Notes under the pieces: model-generated
Told to the model about the DNA's origin: nothing
Database searches by the model: none
The model's input: only the letters and a program-made list of their open reading frames with translations
Source: Nostoc sp. CHAB 5834
GTDB lineage: Bacteria > Cyanobacteriota > Cyanobacteriia > Cyanobacteriales > Nostocaceae
NCBI GenBank assembly: GCA_020829485.1
Contig: JAIVFU010000060.1
Span: forward strand, 1 to 42,927
Length of the DNA stretch: 42,927 nt
Direction of reading: 5' to 3'
Program-made: the position numbers and the translations under genes
Part shown: in pieces, positions 20,014 to 32,953 of the stretch
How positions within the stretch are numbered: position 1 is the first letter of the stretch
Layout of the letters: the number at the start of each line of letters is the position of its first letter

Positions 20014-21597
20014 ATGTTTGATTTTTCTCGTCTAAATATAGTCAAAAATTCCAACGATTTTTTTATTGGTATTCGCAAGTCTAAATCTAAATTGGGAGAT
20101 AATTTTGATTTTTGTCTTCCGAATGGCTTTGATAATTTTCCAGTGGGTGACTTCGATGCAGTACGAAATTTGTTTTTTAAAATGTATCGCACCTTTCGCA
20201 AATTTGAACGGGACAATTTAGATACTAACCGATTCAACATAAATAAACCTGGCTTTCAGAAAGATCAGGATCAAACTACTCTTTCATCTGGTGGAGTTCA
20301 AATGCAAACAGAGGAAGGAGATGGTTGTATACTCTACAGTAAGATTAAAATGATTGAGCGAGTTCTGGAAGCCTACGATGAATTGGCGATAAACTCAATT
20401 CAAAAGAAAGTTAGACGTAGTGATGAAATCGACTATTCTAAAATTGACAAATACCTTGATCGTGCTATCTATCTAAATGACGATGTAATTTATGTTGAAT
20501 GGATGGATCTGCCGCGTTCGACGCTACGCTATGAAAGCACTGACCTTGTAAATTTGTATTGCTATATTCTGGATGAGATTATAGAGCAGTTAAATAGCGA
20601 TGTGCCAGATAACATTAAAGCCCGCATTCAAGATATACGCTTTCTTTCCCAACGTTTTAAGGAAGATTATCTTACTAGCAACCAATCGATTTTTGGCAAA
20701 GATACTTTTGAAGAGACCATTAGTATTCTCAAAGAAGCGCTAGATAACATAGATAAAAATACTTACTACAAGGATGCTGACTATTGGGGAATTTACGAAG
20801 CTATTGAAATATTTCTCTACGGTGAGATAAATCCTGAGCAAGGTGATGGTGAATTCTGGGGAGTGCATGGATTTTCTCTGATTTGGGAGGATATGTGCAA
20901 CACCTATTTCTTTAAAGAACACCACGACGAAATTTGCTACGCGGATACAGACATACCTTTGAAAGGGTATCAGAACTCAAAAAGAGAAGGAGAAGATAAA
21001 AATCGAGTCGGAAATCGCAAAGCTAATGGTGGAACTGCATACTGGAATCAATGGGTTTACTGTAAAACCTTGAAAATTTCCAATAGTTCAGGGAAAGTCG
21101 CACAAAAAGCAGAAAAATTTGAATGGGACGAACTGTTTTGTCTTGAATTTGATTCAAATGAGAGAAAATTCAATTTATCATCTAGATCGAATGAGATTGA
21201 GAAACTAAGTTAAATTAAAATACTACGGCGTTTTATCCGCCCTGATTTAGTTTTAGAAGGTAAGGCTACAACAGAAAACTATAACTTTAAGGAGGGTAAA
21301 ACTATAAAAATAATTGATTATAAAAATGTACCACTGGAGTTTTATAAGAATAAACAACTGTCTCCAAAGTCAGCCAAAAAATATAGAGATGATCTAGTTA
21401 AACAACTTACATACGAATATGCTCTACAGAAAACACATAATATTTCTGCAAATGAGTTTTTTATTCCCTATTATTATGACGTAGTACCATCTGAACCATT
21501 GGGTGAATTAGAACCAGAGCTAAACCTTAAAGGTATAACAGTCTTTAGGGCAAACTTCTCTTTAATACAAACTATTTATTTAGAAAATAATTTATGA
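20014..21597 (+). pseudogene. McrC-like PD-(D/E)XK nuclease split by an in-frame TAA
   Basis: From ATG 20014 the frame runs 399 codons to TAA at 21211-21213, then continues in the same frame for 127 more codons to TGA at 21595-21597. The part before the stop has a McrC-like middle region (GVHGFSLIWEDMCNTYFF). The part after it holds the nuclease core: RPDLVLEG with the Asp at 21244, and IIDYKN with D-Y-K at 21316-21324, a PD-(D/E)XK pattern. The final TGA overlaps the ATG of the next gene as ATGA, showing that the full frame was the ancestral gene. As read, the 399-residue product lacks the catalytic site. Either the gene is inactivated by one base change or the stop is read through. TTG 19999 is a less likely start. 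Confidence 0.8.
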
Positions 21598-22112
21598 ATT
21601 TGAAGCAAAATATAGTTGGTACTTGTTCAGTAGATGAAGAGTTTGAGAGCGCTTACGTTCCGTTTATTTCATTTGCTAACGATGGGCAAAAGAAGGCTAT
21701 AGAGAATTATATGTTTACGCAAGTAGATGAATTTTTCCAAAAAATATATCCTGCTGGTGTCATCCGAACTCAATTATCGTATTCAAAACTTATTACAGAA
21801 GAAGATTTTAAAGATTTCAACAAAGTAAAAATAAGCTATTTTTATGAAAACTTATTTCATGACTTAGAACGAGGCTCTAATGGTAAATTAGAATTAAAAA
21901 TTAAATGGAGCATAACTTTTGATGAAAGATGCACTCCAATTCAACTAGCAAATCTTTCTCCAAATTACCGTGGGTATGAACATAAACTGTCTTCTAAAGA
22001 CGTGAAAAGTCGAAAATACGGTGTTATAGAAATTAATAGAATCCCAGTATTTTACTATATTTACTTTACAATTAAAGAAATATTAGATGTAGCTAAACAA
22101 ATAAAAACATAA
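21594..22112 (+). CDS. Unrecognised third gene of the McrBC-like cassette
   Basis: A 172-residue soluble-looking protein that I do not recognise. It has no signal peptide, membrane segment or obvious catalytic motif. It is rich in Lys, Glu, Phe and Tyr, with segments such as ISYFYENLFHDLERGSNGKL and KLELKIKWSITFDER that suggest a mixed alpha/beta fold. Its ATG overlaps the stop of the full-length McrC-like frame by four bases, so it was translationally coupled to the nuclease and is probably part of the same system: a specificity factor, regulator or immunity partner. Base composition is AT-rich, like the two genes before it. No methyltransferase is nearby. Confidence 0.75.
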   Translation: MNLKQNIVGTCSVDEEFESAYVPFISFANDGQKKAIENYMFTQVDEFFQKIYPAGVIRTQLSYSKLITEEDFKDFNKVKISYFYENLFHDLERGSNGKLELKIKWSITFDERCTPIQLANLSPNYRGYEHKLSSKDVKSRKYGVIEINRIPVFYYIYFTIKEILDVAKQIKT

Positions 22113-22367
22113 TTGAAATTTTATCTAAATCATCAGATAAAGGAATTGCCATCATGACAGGATTTTAAATGATGATTCAGGTTACCAAGCTTATTACAAA
22201 CTTTTATACTCAGCTAATTTGAACACACCTCATTAGTATTGTAAATAAACTAAAAATTAAAGAAAGTTTGTCTAGGATAACTCAATAAATATTAAACTAC
22301 TTTGGCGTTCAAACTCAGATTAAATTCTAAGGAGTACTAGATGACACAGTTTTTTAGTCTATCAATT

Positions 22368-22796
22368 TTAAGATATAGTCCAATCTTCTAAACGCAAATT
22401 AGGAACTTTCTCAAAATCCTTGCGGTTGCGGGTTACTAAAATCCCATTCACCGACAACGTAATTGCCGCAATGCGTAAATCTTGAGTACCAATGCGAATT
22501 TTTTGCTTAACTAACTCAGCATAAATATTACAAGCTTTAGTATCAAATTCAAGTAACTTCATATTTTTGAAATATTCTATTTCATCCCATAATCCCTTGT
22601 ATCCCCATATTAATTTGTCATACTTAGACGGTTGATTACTATATTTGTTGATAACATTCAGCCATCCTTTAACTTTCTCCTCAAATGTAATCACTGTGAT
22701 GGCTAAATTTGGACTATTCTGCTGTCTTATGCGTTGCGTGACTAGTGGATGACTATTTTGAAATAGCGAAACATGGTCTGTATCTAATATCCACAT
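22368..22796 (-). CDS. vapC: VapC-type PIN-domain toxin
   Basis: A 142-residue PIN-domain ribonuclease. The acidic metal site is visible: D5/D7 in WILDTDHVS, E39/E40 in TFEEKVKG, D106 in GTQDLRIAA, and the VTRNRKDFEKV motif with N124 and D127. VapC toxins cut RNA and are held inactive by a co-encoded antitoxin; the gene just upstream is the likely partner, five bases away. Length is normal and all catalytic positions are intact. Confidence 0.88.
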   Translation of the reverse strand: MWILDTDHVSLFQNSHPLVTQRIRQQNSPNLAITVITFEEKVKGWLNVINKYSNQPSKYDKLIWGYKGLWDEIEYFKNMKLLEFDTKACNIYAELVKQKIRIGTQDLRIAAITLSVNGILVTRNRKDFEKVPNLRLEDWTIS

Positions 22797-22801
22797 AATA
22801 C

Positions 22802-23143
22802 TTACTTTGTCTCATTCTCCAAGTGAACTTGACTCCGTTCAGCTTCTATATATTCCAACACCTCGGCAAAAAGAGGATTATCTTTGTGCATACCCGCAAA
22901 TTTCATCCAAGGATGTTCGGTTTGGGGAGGTTCAATTTCCAAAGTCACTATTTCTGGTTTTCGCTCTTGTAAAAGTTGAATTAGTTTTTCTAGCGCTTTT
23001 TCTTTAGTCACACCAGAGGCTTTAAAATCTGGTAAGCCTAGTACTGTCGCACTAACTACGCCATCTTGTTGATTTTCAATCAGCACATCATAAGTTAACT
23101 TGGGTGTAGTTGTTATAGAGGTACTTTTTACAGCTAAATTCAT
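22802..23143 (-). CDS. Probable antitoxin with HicB-like N-terminal fold
   Basis: A 113-residue protein directly upstream of the VapC-type toxin. Its N-terminal half (YDVLIENQQDGVVSATVLGL ... EKALEKLIQLLQER) looks like the HicB/UPF0150 partial RNase H fold. The C-terminal tail (HPWMKFAGMHKDNPLFAEVL) resembles the toxin-binding tail seen in several VapB-like antitoxins. No canonical AbrB or RHH DNA-binding domain is evident. ATG at 23143 is preferred; a TTG at 23161 gives six more residues. A HicB-like antitoxin beside a PIN toxin is a mixed pairing, and the assignment rests on position and tail similarity. Confidence 0.7.
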   Translation of the reverse strand: MNLAVKSTSITTTPKLTYDVLIENQQDGVVSATVLGLPDFKASGVTKEKALEKLIQLLQERKPEIVTLEIEPPQTEHPWMKFAGMHKDNPLFAEVLEYIEAERSQVHLENETK

Positions 23144-23358
23144 AATATTTTGATCTTTCAAGTTTTATATTGATTATAACATTTAGGTCAATTTACCCTT
23201 GAGACAAATTAAGATCACTGATTTGGTTAATTTGTGGTTTGATTTTGATCATATTGTCTTTTGCGATCGCTCCAATGATTTACAACCAATCAGAGTTTAA
23301 TTTAGGCTGTGAATGGGGTTACTGATAATGCTTATGTAGATTCCAGGCTACAGACTTA

Positions 23359-23518
23359 AGAGACTTCCAAATAAAAATATCCCAAAACTGACACAAAAAT
23401 CCTCTCTATTTCTCCTCTCTCTGTGTTCTCTGCGCGGCAGTCGCTCATGGGGGAAACCCCCAAGACCGCGCTCGCGCTGCCTTGTCTCTGTGGTTAGTTT
23501 ATTTCTTAGAAATCTCTA
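23359..23518. mobile_element. MITE-like element, GGGACTTCCAA family, diverged copy
   Basis: Left end AGAGACTTCCAAATAAAAAT and right end TTTATTTCTTAGAAATCTCT are imperfect inverted repeats related to those at 3251 and 29708. The interior holds the exact 35-bp motif shared with 15112-15146, centred on GGGGGAAACCCCC. The rest of 23144-23519 shows no gene. Confidence 0.55.
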
Positions 23519-23519
23519 A

Positions 23520-24050
23520 TTAAACGTCGCACTGATTAGTTTGGCAAAATTTGGCATTATCTATAAACTCTTGCAACTTATTCAAGGGAATTATTTGCAA
23601 TGATGAGCCACCCTGCACCTCAGCAGCAATGTAAGCAAACTTTTGTCCGCGATAAAACTGGTCACGTCCAACTTTGGTGATATATCGGGACTTCTGGAAG
23701 TCATTAGCAATATTAGAATTATAAATATTTTGTAACAATTTCACTGCATTGGCATTTTTTGTGGTGAATTTGAGGCGTTTATCACCACTAACGGTTATAC
23801 CTTCTTTATTCACTATCCCATTTTGAGAAGTGACATCAGCATAAAAGTATAAATTTCCCTTTGTACCGTCGTAGCCGTGGGCTTCGCTGTTGTATCTCAA
23901 AGTTGGTAGTAAAGGTCTGGTTTTTGCCCACTTAACAACGGTGCTGATATTTTGGTCTGGAAGCGCATTTGCAGGAGTGACAGCTAAAATAACTGCGATC
24001 GCAGACAGTGTAGCATTGAATAAATAGTTAAATTTACAACTTTTGCTCAT
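23520..24050 (-). CDS. Secreted protein of unknown function
   Basis: A 176-residue protein with a clear signal peptide: basic start MSKSCKFNY, hydrophobic core (LFNATLSAIAVILAVTP) and probable cleavage after ANA. The mature part of about 147 residues has no domain I recognise; TLRYNSEAHGYDGTKGNLYF and IITKVGRDQFYRGQKFAYIA-like stretches suggest a small beta-rich periplasmic or extracellular protein. Two cysteines lie close together near the end (CQTNQC). It seems monocistronic, ending in a MITE-like element. Confidence 0.75.
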   Translation of the reverse strand: MSKSCKFNYLFNATLSAIAVILAVTPANALPDQNISTVVKWAKTRPLLPTLRYNSEAHGYDGTKGNLYFYADVTSQNGIVNKEGITVSGDKRLKFTTKNANAVKLLQNIYNSNIANDFQKSRYITKVGRDQFYRGQKFAYIAAEVQGGSSLQIIPLNKLQEFIDNAKFCQTNQCDV

Positions 24051-27930
<3,880 letters not shown>

Positions 27931-28089
27931 TTTTCGTAACCTTTCGTAATATTGCTCTCAGATTAGAGCTAAAACCCGAAATTCTGAAAAACAATATTAC
28001 AAAGTATTAAGAGCAGCAATAAATGCTCAACAGAATGCCGGAAAATGTTTTGCGAAGGTTAACTGAGTTTAAAAGCTTGTGTACTTGTG

Positions 28090-28118
28090 TTGACTCAAGA
28101 AAACTCGTAATTTATTAG
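28090..28118 (+). promoter_or_regulatory. Candidate sigma-70-type promoter for apcAB(C)
   Basis: TTGACT (28090-28095), a 17-base spacer and TATTAG (28113-28118) match the -35/-10 pattern. They lie about 120 bases before the apcA ATG. A separate, strong apcA promoter within the apc operon is known in related cyanobacteria; this placement is from pattern only. Confidence 0.5.
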
Positions 28119-28238
28119 CCGTAACAGTTATTAAACTGTTGTATCTAAAAGAACGAGAAAACAAACTCAGTGAACCAAATTAAAGTCACACCAGTTTAAT
28201 CAAATCCTGGTTTCATTCGTATTTGGAGGAATCCATTA

Positions 28239-28724
28239 ATGAGTATCGTCACGAAAGCTATCGTGAATGCTGACGCAGAAGCTCGCTACCTCAGCCCTGG
28301 TGAATTGGATCGGATCAAATCCTTTGTTGCTACTGGTGAGCGCCGTGTGCGGATTGCTCAAGTTTTGACAGAAAATCGTGAACGGCTAGTTAAGCAAGCT
28401 GGCGATCAACTGTTCCAAAAGCGTCCTGATGTTGTTTCTCCTGGTGGTAACGCTTACGGTCAAGAATTGACCGCTACTTGTCTGCGTGACCTAGATTATT
28501 ATCTCCGCCTCGTTACCTACGGTATCGTTGCTGGTGATGTTACCCCCATCGAAGAAATTGGTGTTATCGGTGTCCGTGAAATGTACAAGTCCTTAGGAAC
28601 TCCTATCGATGGTGTTGCTGAAGGTATTCGTGGACTGAAGAATGTAGCTACTACATTGATGTCTGGTGATGATGCTGCTGAAGCTGGTAGTTACTTCGAC
28701 TACTTAGTTGGTGCCCTGCTATAG
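28239..28724 (+). CDS. apcA: Allophycocyanin subunit alpha
   Basis: A 161-residue globin-fold phycobiliprotein forming the alpha/beta monomer of the core trimers that pass energy to ApcE. The phycocyanobilin-binding cysteine is C81 in [15 protein letters not shown]. The length is exact for the family. A GGAGGA ribosome-binding site precedes the ATG. It lies 371 bases after apcE and 65 bases before apcB, so apcA and apcB are probably made together in equal amounts. Confidence 0.99.
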   Translation: MSIVTKAIVNADAEARYLSPGELDRIKSFVATGERRVRIAQVLTENRERLVKQAGDQLFQKRPDVVSPGGNAYGQELTATCLRDLDYYLRLVTYGIVAGDVTPIEEIGVIGVREMYKSLGTPIDGVAEGIRGLKNVATTLMSGDDAAEAGSYFDYLVGALL

Positions 28725-28789
28725 GGTGATGCTGTTTCTCTGCCGAAACACAAGTATTGCAATACGGTTGGAAATAAGGAATTAACAAC

Positions 28790-29278
28790 ATGGCTCAAGA
28801 CGCAATTACCGCTGTAATTAACTCCGCAGACGTTCAAGGTAAATACCTCGACGCTTCTGCTTTACAAAAGCTAAAAGGCTACTTCGCAACTGGCGAACTG
28901 CGAGTCCGTGCTGCTAGCACAATCAGCGCTAACGCTGCTGCGATCGTTAAAGAAGCTGTAGCAAAATCTTTGCTATACTCTGACATCACCCGTCCCGGCG
29001 GCAACATGTACACCACCCGCCGCTATGCTGCTTGCATCCGTGACTTGGACTACTACCTCCGCTATGCCACCTACGCTATGTTAGCTGGCGATCCTTCCAT
29101 TTTGGATGAGCGTGTATTAAATGGCTTGAAGGAAACCTACAACTCTTTAGGAGTTCCCGTTGGTGCTACCGTGCAAGCTATCCAAGCAATCAAAGAAGTA
29201 ACCGCTAGTTTGGTTGGTTCTGATGCTGGTAAGGAAATGGGTGTTTACTTAGACTATATCTCTTCTGGCTTAAGCTAA
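28790..29278 (+). CDS. apcB: Allophycocyanin subunit beta
   Basis: A 162-residue partner of ApcA. The chromophore cysteine is C82 ([14 protein letters not shown]), and N72 in RPGGNMY is the asparagine that is gamma-N-methylated in beta phycobiliproteins. An AAGGAA ribosome-binding site precedes the ATG. The gap to apcC is 223 bases, long enough for a processing or attenuation site, but no clear terminator is seen there. Confidence 0.99.
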   Translation: MAQDAITAVINSADVQGKYLDASALQKLKGYFATGELRVRAASTISANAAAIVKEAVAKSLLYSDITRPGGNMYTTRRYAACIRDLDYYLRYATYAMLAGDPSILDERVLNGLKETYNSLGVPVGATVQAIQAIKEVTASLVGSDAGKEMGVYLDYISSGLS

Positions 29279-29501
29279 GAACTAGTTTGCGCTTAAGAAT
29301 TTAGGTGCGACTTTATTAAGGTCTGGAAATCAGCCGTGAGTGCTAGAACGTTATATTGCTTATCTTGGTAAATTATCACTGATGAGTGTTGGTGGTCTAG
29401 TATTGATGTTTGATTTCCAGCCTTTGAATGATTAAAAGATTTGCACTCAAGATTTTGAGATAAAAAAAGTTTTCACAAATTTTACAGGAGATTTTCAAAA
29501 C

Positions 29502-29708
29502 ATGGCCCGTTTTTTTAAAATTACTGCTCTAGTTCCTAGTCAAACCAGAATTCGTACCCAACGCGAACTGCAAAATACCTACTTTACTAAGCTAGTTCCT
29601 TATGAAAACTGGTTCCGTGAACAGCAACGTATTCAAAAAGCAGGCGGCACAATCATCAAGGTAGAACTAGCAACTGGTAAGCAAGGTGCTAATGCTGGGT
29701 TGTCGTAA
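29502..29708 (+). CDS. apcC: Phycobilisome 7.8-kDa core linker
   Basis: A 68-residue small core linker that caps core cylinders. It begins MARFFKITALVPSQTRIRTQ and includes NTYFTKLVPYENWF, both typical. AGGAGA lies before the ATG. The TAA stop abuts a MITE-like element (29708), so the 3' untranslated region of the apc operon is built from a repeat, followed by an intrinsic terminator. Confidence 0.98.
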   Translation: MARFFKITALVPSQTRIRTQRELQNTYFTKLVPYENWFREQQRIQKAGGTIIKVELATGKQGANAGLS

Positions 29709-29837
29709 GGGAACTCCAAAAAATAAATTATTCCACATTAAAGTCGTTGACTGTTGACTGTTGACTGAAAACTCGTGAACCGTCAACGGTCAACAGTGAA
29801 CAATAGCAATGGAATATTTTTTTACTTGGAAGTCCCT
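29708..29837. mobile_element. MITE-like element, GGGACTTCCAA family, abutting apcC
   Basis: AGGGAACTCCAAAAAATAAA at 29708 and TTTACTTGGAAGTCCCT ending 29837 are inverted repeats matching the 3251-3360 copy in opposite orientation. The interior differs: it is a GTTGACT heptamer run with a complementary GTCAACGGTCAACAGT run. Confidence 0.7.
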
Positions 29838-29875
29838 AATTGCTGTAGATAAAACATTATTTTAGAGAATTGGTT

Positions 29876-29901
29876 AAGAGGTCAGCAAAGACCTCTTTTT
29901 T
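29876..29901 (+). terminator. Intrinsic terminator of the apc operon
   Basis: AAGAGGTC, a short AGCA-type loop and GACCTCTT form a strong stem followed by a T-run. It lies about 170 bases after apcC. Confidence 0.85.
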
Positions 29902-29944
29902 GTTGCTTGTATTTCTGAAAGTTAAAAGTTGAACATTTCTACAA

Positions 29945-30289
29945 CAATACGCTTGGGTTAAGGATAATTGTAGGTTGGCTTGAACTTTAGTGTTAAGCTA
30001 AAAAACATCTAATTTGCATAACCCTTATTAAATATAACTCTTCTGCGGTGGGCATCCTGCCCGCCCAGTATATGCAATTTTATTTGTGGAACAGCTTACC
30101 CAACAAATGCCCGAAAATGTTGGGTTTCGTTCCTCAACCCAACCTACGCAAATTTATTTTTCTGGCTTACAGCAGATTGCGCTCTAATCGAATACACGTA
30201 GAGACGTAGCAGTGCTACGTCTCTACAAGGTTTTGGGTTTTATATATGTACTTCATTTACCTGAAATCTGCTGTAACCCAAGCGTATTG
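29945..30289. mobile_element. MITE-like element, CAATACGCTTGGGTTA ends
   Basis: A perfect 16-bp inverted repeat CAATACGCTTGGGTTA (29945-29960) / TAACCCAAGCGTATTG (30274-30289) brackets 313 bases. These include a GGGCATCCTGCCC motif near 30048 and a GTAGAGACGTAGC hairpin at about 30197-30229. A third partial end, CAATACGCTTGG, follows at 30322. The rest of the spacer to 30702 shows no gene. Confidence 0.6.
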
Positions 30290-30702
30290 ATTTCTACAAG
30301 GCGATAACTTTGAGTATAAAGCAATACGCTTGGTTTAAGCCGAAAACTCTTTGTCAAAGTCAATTTGAGTCTTAAACCCGGTTATTCATCTGCCAGCGAT
30401 GCACTTAGCATAGCCGAAGTGTCGGACAAAATTCATTCTCTTAGCGGATAGCTAAGGTTTAGCCCATTCTGGTTCCTGACTCCTGAATTCTGTTCGATAA
30501 ATGGAATAAGTGAAAATACGGTTGTAATAACGAGATTTGTAGCATTAAATGTGAATAATTTTCCCCATTTTTTTAACTTTAATAAAACATTTCAAGATTT
30601 GCCTACAAAAAATTTTGTCATTTAAATAACCCTTTTAAGAAATTAGTTATCGAGTCTTGGGCAAATTACAAAGCAAAATTAAGGCAGCAAGAAGAGGCTT
30701 CC

Positions 30703-31254
30703 ATGTACGGATTAGTGAACAAGGCGATTCAAGATATGGTGTGCAGTCGCTTTGGCGAAGAGACTTGGAAAAAAATTAAGCACACAGCAGAGGTGGATGA
30801 AGATGTTTTCCTCAGTATGGAAGGCTATCCCGATGACATCACCCACAAGCTGGTCAAAGCTGCTAGTGTTGTTCTGAGTTTACCTGCCTCACAGATTATG
30901 CAAGCTTTTGGAGAATTTTGGGTTCAGTACACAGCCCAAGAAGGCTATGGCGAAATGATGGATATGAGTGGAGATACACTACCTGAGTTTTTAGAAAACC
31001 TTGATAATCTTCATGCTCATGTGGGAGTTAGCTTTCCTAAACTCCAACCCCCATCATTTGAGTGTAGTGATATAGAGGAAAATTCTCTGAGCTTACATTA
31101 TCGCTCTAATAGAGAAGGGTTAACACCAATGATTCTTGGACTAGTTAAGGGATTAGGAAGCAAGTTTGATACAGAAGTTTATATTACCCAAACCCAGAGT
31201 CGAGATGAGGGTGCTGAACATGATGAATTTTTAGTGATTTATAAACCAAATTGA
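30703..31254 (+). CDS. H-NOX haem nitric-oxide/oxygen sensor
   Basis: A 183-residue haem NO-binding domain protein of the family related to soluble guanylate cyclase. The proximal haem ligand is H104 (or the equivalent His) in DNLHAHVGVSFP, and the propionate-binding YxSxR motif is intact as YRSNR. It starts MYGLVNKAIQDMV, typical for cyanobacterial H-NOX. It likely senses NO and controls the adjacent histidine kinase, which begins 10 bases after its stop. The ATG has AAGAGG upstream. Because the kinase is broken, the sensor may now lack its normal output. Confidence 0.95.
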   Translation: MYGLVNKAIQDMVCSRFGEETWKKIKHTAEVDEDVFLSMEGYPDDITHKLVKAASVVLSLPASQIMQAFGEFWVQYTAQEGYGEMMDMSGDTLPEFLENLDNLHAHVGVSFPKLQPPSFECSDIEENSLSLHYRSNREGLTPMILGLVKGLGSKFDTEVYITQTQSRDEGAEHDEFLVIYKPN

Positions 31255-31264
31255 ATGCAGTAGC

Positions 31265-32710
31265 ATGGCTCCTCCTCACCTTACACTTTCACCAGAGTTG
31301 CTGGCGAAAGCTTTTCCTTTCCACTTTGCCTTTAACCGTAATCGGGAAATTGTACAAGCTGGTGATGTTTTAAGGCGCATTTGTCCTGAACCGCTAGTTG
31401 GTAAATTGATTGAGCAGCATTTCCAGATTAATCGTCCAAAAATTTTGGTCGATTTTGATGCTATTACTAAACAGTCCCGCGCTTTATTTATATTAGAGTT
31501 TATCCACAATGGAATGCAGCTTAAGGGTCAGATGATGTATCAACCAGAGCAGGAGGTAATATTTTTTTTAGGTTCTCCCTGGATTACAGATACAACTAAC
31601 CTGGCTCCTCTGGGTATCAAACTCAAAGACTTTGCAATTCACGACCCAATTGTTGATTTTCTGTTTCTACTGCAAGCTCAAAATACTGCTTTGGCTGATG
31701 CCAAAAAGTTAACAAGTGAACTGAAACAGCAAAGAGAACAACTACAGAGTGCGCTACAAATGAAGGAGAATTTAGCTGAAGCTGAGGCTCAATCCAAAAA
31801 ATTGGAAAAATCCCTTCGTGACCTACAACAAACTCAAGCCCAATTAGTCCATGCTGAGAAAATGTCCAGTCTGGGGCAATTAGTTGCAGGAATTGCTCAC
31901 GAAATTAACAACCCCGTTAATTTTATTTACGGTAATTTGAAATATGCCAAGGATTATACGCAGTGTTTGCTGAAACTTGTGCATCTTTACCAAAAATTTT
32001 ATGCCAATCCTGTATCATAAATTCAAGAATACATTAAGGAAATTGAGTTAGATTTTTTACTAAATGATTTGCCCAAAATCCTAAGTTCGATGGAAGTAGG
32101 AGCCGAACGGATCGCTGAGATTGTCTTGTCTCTACGGAATTTCTCTCGTCTTGATGAAGCGGAGACGAAAAGAGTTGATATTCACCAGGGACTGGATAGT
32201 ACTTTGCTGATTTTACAGAGTCGCTTCAAGAATAGTGTTGATCGTCCTGGGATCAAAGTAGTGAAAAATTATGGAAATTTACCTTTAGTAGATTGTTACG
32301 CTGGTCAACTCAATCAAGTATTCATGAATATTATCAGTAATGCAATTGATGCGCTCGATGACCATAATAGTAAACGCGCGATCGCAGAAATTCATGCTAA
32401 TCCTAATACAATTACAATTACTACGGAAGTCATCGAAACGAACTGTGTAATCCGAATTGCTGATAATGGTTCAGGAATGACACAAGCAGTTAAAGAACGA
32501 CTGTTTGATCCATTTTTCACAACTAAGCCTGTAGGTAAGGGTACAGGATTGGGTTTATCAATTAGCTATCAGATTGTAGTTGAAAAACATGGCGGAACAC
32601 TAAGATGTGTATCGGAACCTGGGCAAGGAACTGAGTTTTGGATTGAAATTCCCCTATCGATGAACAAACAACCAAATCATTGTGTGCAATCATTAAGTTT
32701 AATTAAATAA
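31265..32710 (+). pseudogene. H-NOX-associated histidine kinase split by an in-frame TAA
   Basis: From ATG 31265 there are 251 codons to TAA at 32018-32020; the same frame then continues to 32710. The first part has the HNOBA domain (about 1-140), a coiled coil (about 140-195) and the phosphoacceptor helix with H212 in GIAHEINNP. The second part holds the rest of the dimerisation domain (VGAERIAEIVLSLRNFSRLD) and the ATPase domain: N-box NIISNAIDAL, G1 DNGSGM, F-box FDPFFTTK, G2 GKGTGLGLS. Relatives have one continuous protein of about 480 residues, and usually a Glu where the TAA lies (xxEIQ). Separated, neither piece is a complete kinase. A weak TTG or ATG restart at 32069 or 32090 could make the ATPase half alone. 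A sequencing error cannot be excluded. Confidence 0.85.
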
Positions 32711-32953
32711 ATAAATACTTTTAGTCAATTTTCGAGCGATCGCTCTTAACTATAGTAATCATAAAGTTTTAGTATAAAATAGTACTTTTGATGCTGAGTA
32801 GAGATTGCAATTTGTCAGAAACATTGATCGAGCGGTGTATTGAAGTTGACAACTTTAAGATTTATGGTTGTAAAGCCTACTTATAAGTTATAAGTTATGA
32901 TTTATGAGTTTTATTTTTAACTCCTAATTCCTAACTTTTTACCTGTACTGCTC

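Noticed and set aside
20740..20925. Minus-strand frame inside the McrC-like gene
   Set aside because: It is a shadow of the clearly coding plus strand.
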